Part shown: positions 36,871 to 46,648 of the stretch, piece by piece
How the letters are laid out: each line of letters begins with the position of its first letter
How positions within the stretch are numbered: the first letter of the stretch is position 1
Source of the DNA: Pezicula radicicola
Lineage: Eukaryota > Ascomycota > Leotiomycetes > Helotiales > Dermateaceae
Assembly (NCBI GenBank): GCA_003008705.1
Contig: PDUO01000018.1
Location: 1,022,579-1,086,578, forward strand
Direction of reading: 5' to 3'
Length of the DNA: 64,000 nt
The notes under the pieces: model-generated
What the model was told of the DNA's origin: nothing
Seen by the model: the letters and a program-made list of their open reading frames with translations, nothing else
Databases searched by the model: none
Made by a program: the position numbers and the translations under genes

Positions 36871-38130
36871 CCACTATCACCTTAGGTGGCCCAATTCGTC
36901 CCAAGCCCGATAATACAGTAACTCGTAAGACGACGTTATCTCGCGGTACTCTTATTAGTAAGACTGTTGAGGAAGTGATTGAGAACTTGATGGTAGGTAT
37001 ACTACTCCAGAATACTAGAATACGTTGCTAATCAATGATGTATAGATCCTGTATCCTACCCTGTCAAGGTTCAATACTTTTCTATCTAACGATGGTATAG
37101 ATACCTGATCCTCAATAGAGGTAGCTCGTTCATTATTCTTCTCTTATTACTCTACTAACTTTATTTTAGGTAGGGTATGAAGTATCATCACTCCCAGGTA
37201 TCTTTCTTCATCTATGATGATTATCTTAGGATTGTTTCTGAAAAAGTAAGTAACTTCGAGCTTTCAGCTTCTGGGCAGGGTATCAAAGCCTTATTCGATG
37301 TATTATTCACTTCTCCTATAGGGAGAACATTGATTTAGAGCTTCTCTAAGAAGTAGTATATAACCCTCTTCTTCACCTGGTTGTATCGACCTTAGAGGAG
37401 GGATATATCTATTATACTACTTCACTTAAAGGAGAGAAGCTGGTATATAGGTTCCCGGATATTTGATATTATTGGAAGCTGTAATTATTATATCTTATTA
37501 TCAGAAATGGACTTGATGGTGATATTTACTGGTAAATAACTTCTTTACCAATACGACAGGAAGTTGTTGATTTCTATGTATAACTAGCTCCAATTGAATT
37601 TCTTATTAATCCCTTATATCCTAAATTACTTGAATAGTTCCTATTGGCAAGACTTGATAAAGAGTAGTGTAGGATTTGTAAGTCCTCTAGGCGGGAGGTA
37701 TAGGGTTGTATCTACAAGGCCGTAAGAAGGTATTATATATTTCTATTATAGAGATGATGGTAATTACAATGTTCTCAATGCACCGCTTCGTATAATAGCT
37801 TCATTAGTCTTGTGAATAGAAACAGCTGAAACAAGATAGTTACCCAAGACCTTGTAAATACACTGCTGTTATACTGTTCTTGATCAACTACTAGAAGTGA
37901 GACTAGATCTATAAATAAAGTAACCTTAAGCTTAGTATAACTTCTTTACTCTCTTAATTATAGTCCTGATATTATCGTAGATTCAAAAGTTCTACCTTAG
38001 CTATATCCAGTGTTGGCCCTATCTCTCAATAACCCTTTCATCTTATCTATGAAGGGTTCTTCAGTATCCTTAAAGGAATACTGTATATCCTCAAAGGAAT
38101 TGGCATCCGTCGAGGTATTTTTGTTATCTT
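36871..38130 (+). repeat. Three-copy repeat family, copy A (RIP-altered)
   Basis: Blocks here match 53270-54160 in the same order and orientation: TAACTCGTAAGA at 36920, TATAGATCCTGTATCC at 37043, TTCTCTTATTACTCTACTAAC near 37140-37160, ATTATTGGAAGCTGTA near 37468, and the ATCCTCAAAGGAATT block near 38086. Differences are mostly transitions that make TA, with this copy the more mutated. The conserved GTAGCTCG..CTAAC..TTTTAG near 37116-37170 looks like an intron of the ancestral gene. The protein is not recognised. Confidence 0.55.
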
Positions 38131-38499
38131 ACAAGGTATTTTTACTATCCTTGCTGGCTTCTTACTCAACGCCGGTCTCCTCTTCGCTACTCTATACACT
38201 AAATTCTTTTATATTGTTACTTTTATCTTTATAATCAGGCTAACTGAACTCTATATATACTTCCATAGTATAAACTCTCCAAGACCTGGGAATACCAAGA
38301 TTCATTAGTATTAGGGATTATAGTATAAAGGCTTTACTTATACCATCTATCTACCTATTACTTCGCCTTCAGAAGTAGTTGAGACTCTATTGAAAGATGT
38401 ATAGTAAGATAATATTGAAAGGAGGCCTATCTATCTCCTAATCACTCCTCTAATACCTATAGTAGTAATTGATAATGCTCTCTCGTCTTGAACCACTGT

Positions 38500-39180
38500 A
38501 ACATCAGCTACATAAACGGTCGTCTATAGACGCAATAAAGGAAGGCTCGGAGAGTCGGAAGCTTATGAAATCGAGTCAAGGAAGTAGAAGAGGATATACG
38601 GAGACGAGTGAATACACGAGAATACTTACTAAATTAGGTACCTATTTAGGGATAAGGGTTCTAGAAGTTAGCCAGAATGAGCTCAGTGAAAATAAAGATA
38701 GTATCTATAACAGCGATAACGAGAAGTTCGAGGATATATTCACTAAAATAAAACTTATATAGGAGGAGAAAGTAGAAAAGGGCAGAAGGGAGGGGGGCTG
38801 GGTTAAGAGGTAGATTAGTGGAGAGAAGGTCTATGAAGAGGCGACTAGACAAGACAAAGTAAAATATGGTGTATACAGTCTCGAGATTATATTTGGGGGT
38901 AAATACAAGAAGTACATTGGAGGGTTATATTGGAAGTGGCTTAGTAATACTATTGAACCATAAGTCTCCGCGAGACGAGACAACGTCGTCGATAATGATT
39001 AAGATAGACTAAGGGAGCTCCCAGAGCCAGTAGCCAGAGAGGAGGAGAGTAGCTATAGTCTATAGTACCCGCCGTCGGTAACACAAGGAGTTTGGGATAG
39101 TACTACTGCTGGATAGCTGGAGGATTCCATAAGAAATCACAATGAGTGGGCCTAGATGATAGGATTAGAACAATTTCCGA
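38500..39180 (+). pseudogene. Unidentified gene relic, RIP-altered
   Basis: One plus-strand frame reads AIKEGSESRKLMKSSQGSRRGYT through 38565-38762. It then continues past TAG/TAA stops as GEKVYEEATRQDKVKYGVYSLEIIFGGKYKKYIGGLYW and RLRELPEPVAREEESS to about 39180. It is highly charged and probably soluble. Stops sit where CAG, CAA or Trp codons are likely. Family unknown. Confidence 0.45.
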
Positions 39181-40078
39181 ATTGATGATACTAGTAATGT
39201 TAGTATAACTATACAGCGTCTCTTCAACATTTTAAAGACTTACATTGAGGGTAATGTTGGACTTTTATCAATGAGTCTTCGATTTCCCCTTACAGTATGA
39301 GATAAGAGGTATCCAACCAGGTGATACATAGAAACATCACGTATAAAACAAGCAAGGAACGCAATTTCCCGGTTGAAGAGGATATATTTTCTATCTGAAG
39401 GTCACGGATACAATTCCATACGATCAAAATAGAGCACTAAGCTACTGGAGTATTGCGAATCTATCTATCGCGATAAGTCACCGTACCATCACTTATGACA
39501 GGGCTATCGACAGACTCAGGAAGGTATATTTTCAGAGCAGTAGTCAAAGGGAGCAGCTGGTCGACAGTCTTCGAGGAATGATACGTGTGGACCCTTTCGA
39601 AGGAGACGCTTTGGTTGTGTACAGCTGCACGAAGTAGATAGCGGACCTGAGAAATGTGAGGGTGATGACCTTCGCAGATTACGGGTCGGTTTGGTGCTTT
39701 CAAAAATGGTCAGAACTTGCTTAAAAGCGTGGATAGTATGCTTCTCTGGCGATGGGAAGGTTGCCGCACAGATGCCCGAAGCCCGCCGCGCTGCGAAGCG
39801 CCGGAATAAAAATCTAACGAGGAAAACGGAGACTTTGTTCATCAAAGCCTATGACATAGCTGCCTGCGCCTCCAGTCCGCCCCAACAGATTCTTTAACCC
39901 CTATTGAAACGACATGCGTTGTTTACAGATCGATTATCCCGCATCAAGTCAAGTTAGCGGAGATGGCTTTGCAGATCTCTGGCAGAACGAAGCACGAGAA
40001 ATGTTTTTGTAATTTCCAAGGTGTGGCATAGTCTTGACTTTGTAATTTCTTGTATTATATAGGGAATGCAAGTTTAAA
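39181..40078. other. Intergenic with a possible short MADS-like ORF
   Basis: Composition returns to normal after about 39400. A plus-strand ATG at about 39771 opens a 42-residue frame ending 39897 that includes ARRAAKRRNKNLTRKTETLFIKAYDIA. This loosely resembles the basic helix of fungal MADS-like proteins. No second exon could be joined with confidence. I treat it as unproven. Confidence 0.25.
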
Positions 40079-40736
40079 TGTACAATCGGTTCCCGTATTT
40101 CTTCGCCACTAAAATATATGCTAAAAAAGTACTTTTTACTTTAAACTTGAATAACTTTATAAGATATAATCTCTCTTATATAAAACTTAAGTATATTATA
40201 CTTTAAGTATTTATCTATAGATATTTATCTATAGATATTTATCTATAGATATTTTAAATTTTTAAGATATATATTAACTATATAAAAAGTTATTTAAGTA
40301 TTAATAAAGAGTATTTTAAGAAAAATAGGGATAAATTAAGTGAAAATCTAAGAAAATCAAAAAATTACTACTATTTTAAATTACTATAAATCTTTAAGTA
40401 ATTAAGATAATAATATAAAAATTAATTATTATATAGATATCTACTTAAATTTTATTATTTATAGGTTTATTACTTTAAAGATAGTTGTTTTTAAGAATTA
40501 TAGTAAATAAAGTAAGAACTTCTTAAATATAAAAATACTATATATAAGAATAAAAATAAATCTTTTACTTTCTTATAGAAATTTATACTAATATATTAAT
40601 TATAAANTAATTTAAGTTAAATTATTTTTATTTAAAGCTGTTTTATTATATATACTCTAGTTAAAAAGCTATAAGTAGTTAAACTAGGGAGAAGGTTTCG
40701 CTAAGTGGCGAAGAAATATGGGAACCGATTGTACAA
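40079..40736. mobile_element. TIR element with AT-saturated core
   Basis: Near-identical 32-bp ends in inverted orientation (TGTACAATCGGTTCCCGTAT at 40079-40098 and onward through CTTCGCCACT; mirror at 40704-40735) enclose about 590 bp of almost pure A/T. A TA at each end of the repeats would suit a Tc1/mariner or pogo-type TA target duplication, with the true TIR beginning CAATCGG. The core has no coding capacity and contains one ambiguous base near 40606. The ends differ by few bases although the core is saturated with RIP-like AT. Confidence 0.65.
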
Positions 40737-40976
40737 AGGAATGGAAATATCTGGTTTTAATGTTCGTCCCCCCATGAACCACTACCACTAATACTATCGA
40801 CCGAGAGGTAACATATTATGCAACCCCTCTAATGACCACGTCGAGAATCACCATTTATGATCCTGGAGAAGGTGGGAAACGCTCAATAGCTTGGTGACAC
40901 TTGACTTAGAGGGAAGGAGATGTGGCTGATTAAGTCTAAGTATGGAAAAAGAAAAACGCTGATATCCTAATGCACT

Positions 40977-42400
40977 TTACAATAACATTCCGAAGAGACC
41001 ACCGACAAATGACAGACTAATGACGGCCTGGCTGTTGGCACCGACTTGGAGAGCAGCGCTCTTGCTGGATGTGGAGCTTGCGCTTGAGCTTGATCCGGTG
41101 GAGGTGCCACTAGTAGTTCCGCTAGTGGCATCGGCGGTGGTCTTGCAAGTGAAGGTACCCTGAATGACACCGCTTGTCTTCTCCTTGTTGAAGCCAGTGC
41201 AGTCAATGTTGGTAGTAGATTGCATGTTGAAGCCTCCTTTCACGTCTGTAAGAGCTGGAAGCTCTGGACTAGAGAATGATTTAGTTCATACGTAGCTAAA
41301 CAGCGTGGCAACAGACAACTTACGTGGTAAAATTTCCTGAGAAGTCAATGGCGCCTCCAACGAATGAGAGATCTGGGAAGGAGACGGCGTCAAGGGCGGA
41401 GTTGTTGGCAATCAAGTTACCACCTCCAATAGTCTCTAGGAGAGGCATAGAGATGTTGGCCAAATCGGCGTTGGCAACGAATGCCAACGAGCCAGAGGTG
41501 ATAGCGGTCAAGTTTGGTGCGTTGATGCTGGTCATGTAGTTTCCATAGAATCCAAGAGAGCCGTTGACGGTAGCCAAGGATGGAATAGAAACACTGGATA
41601 CGTTTCGCAGGGTCATGTTGGCAGCCCAAATCAAGTTGGGGAAAGAGACATCCAAGCTCTGTCCATTAGAGTCAATGTTGAGGAGCTCAGTGATATTGGC
41701 GACCTGGGTGCTGAAGGTCTTGAGGCGGTTGTTGTTGTTGATATTCAACGTGGCAACGGTATCCAAATTAATACCATCGAGGGTGCTCAAGAAGGTGTTG
41801 GTGACAAGGACACTAGCAGCCTGCTTGACAACAGCCGTGAAGGTCAGTTGAGGAAGAGCCGGTAGAGCAGTCCAGGAGATGGAGCCGACGGAAACCAAAT
41901 CGGTCATTTGCAAGGTCGACAAGATGGTCAAGTTGTTTAGGAGGAACTGACCACCGATCTTGCCGATAGAGGAACTGCTCAAGGTTGTCAAAGCACCTGC
42001 ATTCTGGACAACCAAGTCTCCTGTAATCTGTAGGGGTCCGCTGATATCGATGGTACCCGAAGCATCAGTCCCGACTACAACAGTCCCGGAGATGGTCGAG
42101 CAGGACGCGAGAGCGGTGGCATCAGCAGCAGAGTTGATAGTGGCTGTTGCTTGCGAGCAGACTGAGGCGGAGGAAACTAGAGGAAGCATATATATTAACA
42201 ATGGTTCGATCTTTACTGTCAATTGGCGCAGTCGACCACAATCGCGCCATTGTCCTCGATGGAGTGTATTCCAATCAAATCTGCCAATGCACTCCTATGA
42301 TTAATGCTGCAGTTTGATGGAAGGAGATAGAGGGAGATGATTTACCAGCGTAAACACCGCCGACCGCGACAGCCGCGATGAGCAGCTTCTGAGCGAACAT
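40977..42400 (-). CDS. ecm33: ECM33/SPS2-family GPI-anchored cell-wall protein
   Basis: Three exons join in frame: 42346-42400, 41324-42176 and 40977-41268 (1200 nt, 399 residues), with introns of 169 and 55 nt and good GT..AG sites. Exon 1 encodes a signal peptide (MFAQKLLIAAVAVGGVYA). The body is a chain of receptor-L-like/leucine-rich repeats (ISGTVVVGTDASGTIDISGP, LGFYGNYMTSINAPNLTAI, GGAIDFSGNFT) with several N-glycosylation sites. The C-terminus is Ser/Thr-rich and ends in a hydrophobic tail, the GPI-attachment pattern. Ecm33 proteins are GPI-anchored plasma-membrane/cell-wall proteins needed for wall integrity. Length is as usual for the family. The gene appears intact and shows no RIP. 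ATG at 42400-42398 is chosen because it starts the signal peptide. Confidence 0.9.
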
Positions 42401-43029
42401 GTTGGCTGGAAATATGCTGTACAGTATCTTCAACGAGGTCAGCTCAATTGATTCGATTGAAGAACCAATAAGTATGGAGAGTCGAGCCTCTGATGATAGA
42501 TGTCTAGCAAGGAAGGTAGCTGAGCACCGTGAGTGTTTTTCTTGCTCTCGGTGTTGCTGTTGGGAGAGACAGACAAGGAGCGATGGTTCTGGCACACGGA
42601 CCTGCTTTCGTTTTTGTTGACAGGATGAGTGTAGGTACCTTTTTAACTATGCAAGTGGTGAAAATGGCTCAATTGGTATATCTGAGCTTCCACAAGAGCA
42701 ATTAACGACAGCAAAGAATTAAAAAGTAAGAGAAGTCGACGACGACGATGTCCAATATAAAATATAGTGGAATGCGAGAGTCTAAGTGTTGCAGCAGCGC
42801 GCTTTGTTCATGAAGGGAGAGACGGGCCCTGGTCGCGAAGCTAGGCCCGAAAGAGCGCATCGCAATTCCCCTCCGTACATGCCGCAATGATTTTGGTTCA
42901 CCGAAATCTACCTTGAGATCATTCCTGGGAAATGCACGACTTTATTGTTAGGGGTACAATGCCGACGCGCGTGGCCCCAAACACCTAGTCTACAAAAGTG
43001 GTTAGTTCGGACCTTACCTTTCAATACAT
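42401..43029. promoter_or_regulatory. Upstream region of ecm33
   Basis: No gene seen. On the minus strand TATATTTTATATTGG near 42750-42765 is AT-rich and could serve as a TATA-type element, about 350 bp before the ecm33 ATG. CT-rich stretches at 42540-42580, as read on the minus strand, are common in fungal leaders. Confidence 0.3.
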
Positions 43030-43231
43030 CCCACCCGGGGGTGTCAGAAATTAATAGATCACTTGGATTTCTACTAAATATCAACACTACAACGTTTATA
43101 CAGAAGAAGAATATGAGTGCAGCGGCTAGTATTAGTTGTAATAGATTTACTTCTTTTCTCTTACAGGAAAGAGTTGTGATTTTTTCGGAAGAGATTCGAG
43201 TGATATATTAATTCTGACATCCCCTGGTGTC
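43030..43231. mobile_element. Miniature TIR element (about 200 bp)
   Basis: The left end, 43030-43063 (CCCACCCGGGGGTGTCAGAA..AATAGATCACT), is mirrored by the right end, 43199-43231 (AGTGATATATTAATTCTGACATCCCCTGGTGTCC). The ends agree over about 32 bp with a few mismatches. Outer bases CACCAGGGGATGTCAG of the right end nearly equal the foldback arms at 23570. The core encodes nothing convincing. It lies between the upstream regions of ecm33 and the next gene's 3' end. Confidence 0.65.
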
Positions 43232-43434
43232 CCTTTGGCGTTGGAGATTTGGTTGGGGAGTTTTCTGATTGCTAGAAAAAAGAAAGATCAAGGTCTGCCA
43301 CTACACTGTGTTTATTATCCAGTGTGATCTCGTTTCACCTCGATTAATGGGCCGGCAGAAGGTTCGAACTGTTGCTGCTTGTTGTTGCAGACGAAGGATA
43401 ACTTGTTTTTGCTCCTCTGTTTTTGCTTTTGCCT

Positions 43435-44606
43435 TTAAGAAGTCCTCAGAGAGATCCCGAGGGCACGTAAGTTCTTGATAACCGTCAGCATCTGCTGAAA
43501 AGTTTCCTCGTAGCCTGGGTGTTGAAGCCGCAAATCTGCTCCAAGCAGCTCAACCAGTGCCAGACCTCTTTCTATAGCTACATTGAATTTGACTAATACT
43601 GACCCGTTGATAGTTAATAACCGGGATGCGAGCTCAAATCCTCTCTGGAGAATTGAGTGATGATATTCAAACACTTGTAGCACTCGCGCGGTAGATTGGC
43701 AAGCAAATTGTTGACCAACTCTGCACGGAGACCTGCAGATGTAAAAGAAAACAAGTTTGACGGCAATCCCTTAAGCAACGCGATTGAAACCTGTGCAATA
43801 CCAGCAAATCGCCATATTAATACGGAGACTGTTAATGTTGTGACAAACGAATAGCGAATGCAGGAGGTTCAACAATGCTATATTCCTCTATAGTACAGAT
43901 GTAAAGCATCAAGAATTCAAGAATCACGACCCTTCCGAAAGAGCGTAATCCAAGCTGACTACAGTATAATCCTTGCTCTCAATATGAACGGAAATATGTT
44001 TGCTACTGGAGCGGACGATACTAGTTCGAACCTCGATTAGAATTTGAGACAAGGATTTGGGAAAGGGATCTTACGCAAGCCCATTGCCATTCAGATATAT
44101 GCAACGGCCACCAGATTCAACCTTTACCGAGAGAGGATGATCGTTGTGGGCGACAAGTATTTGAACGAGGAGCGGCGCAATAGCATGGGAGCTTTGAAGT
44201 GAAAGTGTGCCTGCCCTGGTCGCATGCCTAGCATAAATTTGAAGCAATCTTGCAGTGGGAAATTGCGACATCAGAAAGTCCGTGATAAACTGATTCTAAT
44301 GTTAGCACAAAGGAACCGATTTTGAATTCTAATCTTCTGCCTCACCTTGTTGTATACAATCTCTCGAGGCAACTGACTTCTAACATTCACGTAGATGAAG
44401 TCCTTTTCAGCTGGAAGGCCACGTAACACATCCAAAGCTCTGCGCTCGGCCTCGTGGTTGTCCTGGGGCCACAAGCACTGCCATGCTACAACACCATCCG
44501 AGTCAAAAAAGATTTGAGCAGCCTGGAGATTTGCACTTGAGAGCTCTCCAAGGCTATGCTCTTCTTTGGTGACCTCGACTGCGTGTTGAACGGATGAGCT
44601 GGCCAT
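43435..44606 (-). CDS. Unidentified protein, three predicted exons
   Basis: Proposed exons 44346-44606, 44075-44289 and 43435-43732 (774 nt, 257 residues), with introns of 56 and 342 nt. Junctions AAG|GTGAGG..CAG|TTTATC and GC|GTAAGA..CTGCAG|GTC keep one frame. Exon 1 starts MASSSVQHAVEVTKEEHSLG and includes AAQIFFDSDGVVAWQCLWP. Later parts are helical and Leu-rich (FPTARLLQIYARHA; FELASRLLTINGSVLVKFNVAIERGLALVELLG; FQQMLTVIKNLRALG). No signal peptide or membrane segment is seen. I do not recognise the family. The long second intron is the weakest point; a further exon might hide there. A miniature element sits about 80 bp upstream of the ATG. Confidence 0.5.
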
Positions 44607-44683
44607 TCTTCTTGGAATCGCATGTCTCGAGCCGAGGTTAACTCGTAGGGATGCCTTAGAGAAAAGCTATTTAACCCGATTCG

Positions 44684-44816
44684 TGTACAAAGGACGAATT
44701 CAATAGTAATGAGCGTGGTCCAAGCGTTTCCTCATACAAATCAGTCACGTGTTAGTACATTTCACAGCAAAAACGCACGTACCATGCTCATTACTATTGA
44801 ATTTGTCCTTCGTACA
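44684..44816. mobile_element. Miniature TIR element in a promoter
   Basis: 36-bp ends 44684-44719 (TGTACAAAGGACGAATTCAA..GAGCGTGGT) and 44781-44816 are reverse complements with about 3 mismatches. They enclose 61 bp. A TA pair inside each outer end (TGTACA) would fit a TA target duplication. It lies about 80 bp upstream of the minus-strand gene starting at 44606 and abuts the 3' end of the gene at 44845. Confidence 0.7.
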
Positions 44817-44844
44817 GTACGTAACCTTGCCTACCCCACTTATG

Positions 44845-45491
44845 CTAAATTTCTGTATCATCCCCAAAAAGCACGATATCATCTTCAAATCCGGGAAAGC
44901 AGAATGTCATGGTCGTAAATGCGTCAGCTGCATACGTTTCGCTGGCGGATGCTTGAATACTGTCCAGCGATATATTTGCACTTGGCGCAAGTTCAATTTG
45001 AGCCACTTGAGCAGAAGGCTGCTCCTCGTTACCCTTCCATTTATAACCTGAATCGAATGTTTTGTGTCCGGACCGGCCCGATTCACCTAATTGGCATGCC
45101 TTTAAGGCATGCGATGGGTCATTAATAGCCGATCTCGGTGTCAGAGCCGTCAGTCCTGCAATTGAGGTTACTATCTTCGTTTGTAACAGGAAATGGAGGA
45201 AAGGTATAAAGTACGAACCATAGTCTTCAACCCGACGCTCAGACCTTTCACCTGCAGAGCTGGATACCTCCACTGTATGGTTGTTAGCTGTGTACAAGCT
45301 TGCCAGAAGAGTGCATTTCTACCAGATTGAGTCTCCCCATTAGATATTCTTCTGCGTTTCAATCCTGGGAGCGAATCGAGCCCAGATATGTTCGCAACAA
45401 CTATGCCACGACTCAGATGTGTCGTCCGACCCTTTCGAACAATCAAGTCGCCTTCCTCCAATTGGTATTCTAGTTGCCATTCAGTAGACAA
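44845..45491 (-). CDS. Unidentified protein, two predicted exons
   Basis: Exons 45215-45491 and 44845-45155 (588 nt, 195 residues), separated by a 59-nt intron (GGTTC|GTACTT..TTGCAG|GAC). The protein begins MSTEWQLEYQLEEGDLIVRK, has a basic patch (LPGLKRRRISNGETQ) and continues as LTALTPRSAINDPSHALKAC. It ends in an acidic, Phe-rich tail (FCFPGFEDDIVLFGDDTEI). No domain, signal peptide or membrane segment was recognised. The basic KRRR patch could act as a nuclear signal, which is only a guess. Base composition is ordinary, without RIP marks. Both open parts and the frame-keeping intron support a real gene. Confidence 0.5.
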
Positions 45492-45556
45492 CTTTTCTAG
45501 TTGCGATGGCGATAGAATAAGTGCAATTTTCTATCTTTTGTCAACGCTGCATTTTG

Positions 45557-45874
45557 TTAAGTGTAGTGACACCCTGTTACCATCTCTTGCCTGTCTTCTT
45601 GTTCTACTGCTTCTGTGAACTCAGCAGAATGAGTAATCAACCAGTGTTTGTTCATGTCAGATTTCCAAAGACCTTTCCGTGTCTTAGACAAGATGAAATT
45701 GCCACAAAAGACACAAAATGGCTTTTTGAAAAATAATTCGTGCTCCACATCGCGAACCTTGATGTTGTTGAAGTGATTTCGCAGTCTTCCAGCTGGATCA
45801 GGACTTGAAGCAACGTAGGCAAAGTCACAGCTTGATGATGGGCACTTTATTGCAGATTTAGAAACACGAACCAT
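45557..45874 (-). CDS. Small C2H2-like zinc-finger protein
   Basis: From ATG 45874-45872 the frame gives 105 residues (MVRVSKSAIKCPSSSCDFAY..). It contains C-x4-C with a following RNHFNN His, and a second group FCVFCGNF..MNKHWLITH, i.e. C-x2-C-x17-H-x4-H. This suits a degenerate C2H2-type zinc finger. The tail is AVEQEDRQEMVTGCHYT. The same frame stays open upstream into the 12-bp minisatellite (to 46039), so a longer N-terminus made of Arg-Gly-rich repeats is possible. I prefer the internal ATG because upstream sequence is a simple repeat. Function would be nucleic-acid or protein binding by analogy only. Confidence 0.45.
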   Translation of the reverse strand: MVRVSKSAIKCPSSSCDFAYVASSPDPAGRLRNHFNNIKVRDVEHELFFKKPFCVFCGNFILSKTRKGLWKSDMNKHWLITHSAEFTEAVEQEDRQEMVTGCHYT

Positions 45875-45939
45875 CTTCTCAAGGACGAAGGTGGTCTGGT
45901 TGATGAAAGTCAGTAACAGTAAGAAGTGCGCTGTCCCAT

Positions 45940-46095
45940 GAATGCGTCCGCGGATTCGCCAACAAATAGGCTCACGGACTCGCCCACGAACTCGCCCACG
46001 AATACGCCCACGAATACGCCCGCGAATTTGCCGACGCATTTACCCATGAATACACCGGCGGACTTGGAGATAGATATGCCCAGGGATTCGCCCAC
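45940..46095. repeat. 12-bp minisatellite, 13 units
   Basis: Thirteen units of 12 bp follow each other without a gap; the best conserved read GAATACGCCCAC or GGACTCGCCCAC. The period is a multiple of three, so every frame codes tetrapeptide repeats: S/T-P-T-N on plus, and V-G-E/V-F or R-G-R-I on minus. A 71-residue minus frame (45910-46125) consists largely of the Gly-Val-Phe form. Confidence 0.85.
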
Positions 46096-46648
46096 AGGCA
46101 ACGAATATATGACCATCTGCCCCATTTCATGCAGAGTGGCAAAGAACTATGTTCCAGCTGACTAATGTTCTATCTCAACTTTCTCTTCACGTCTGGAAGA
46201 TGTCCGAAGATAGCTTCGCTCTTGGTATGGATTGAACGTATACGACAAGCCTGGAAGAACGAGCCGAACGTTTTTTTATAACCTTTCCATTCGATTGATG
46301 CGGTTTGCTTTGCACATCGTATACGGTATCTTGCTAGCCCCCCCTTCGTGGTGTAATTCTGACATGGAGGCAGATAAAGCTATGAACTCTTTACGAGCAA
46401 TTTTTAACGTACACAGCATACACAACAAAAGGTTGACAGCAAATGATCAACAGTAAACATGTTGATGAAGTTGGAACCTGTACCGATGAAAGATCGCAGC
46501 TTCGCATTACGTTGACAATGAGCTGAATCTGCTACAAGTATTTTGCCCCATAAATACACATTCCTTGAGGTAACGCCATATATGAAGTTAAGCTTGAGTA
46601 ATCGAAATCTCCAGTAGGTACTTCCATCACAATTAGGCCATATGCTGA

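Noticed and set aside
40130..40680. Possible mitochondrial insert or AT-rich origin
   Set aside because: It is bounded exactly by 32-bp inverted repeats, so a RIP-altered TIR element is the simpler reading.
41324..42304. Plus-strand open frames of 71-114 codons opposite ecm33
   Set aside because: Antisense shadows of the repeat-rich ecm33 exons.
45910..46125. 71-residue Gly-Val-Phe repeat protein as an independent gene
   Set aside because: It is entirely explained by the 12-bp minisatellite, which keeps several frames open. Kept only as a finding to test.
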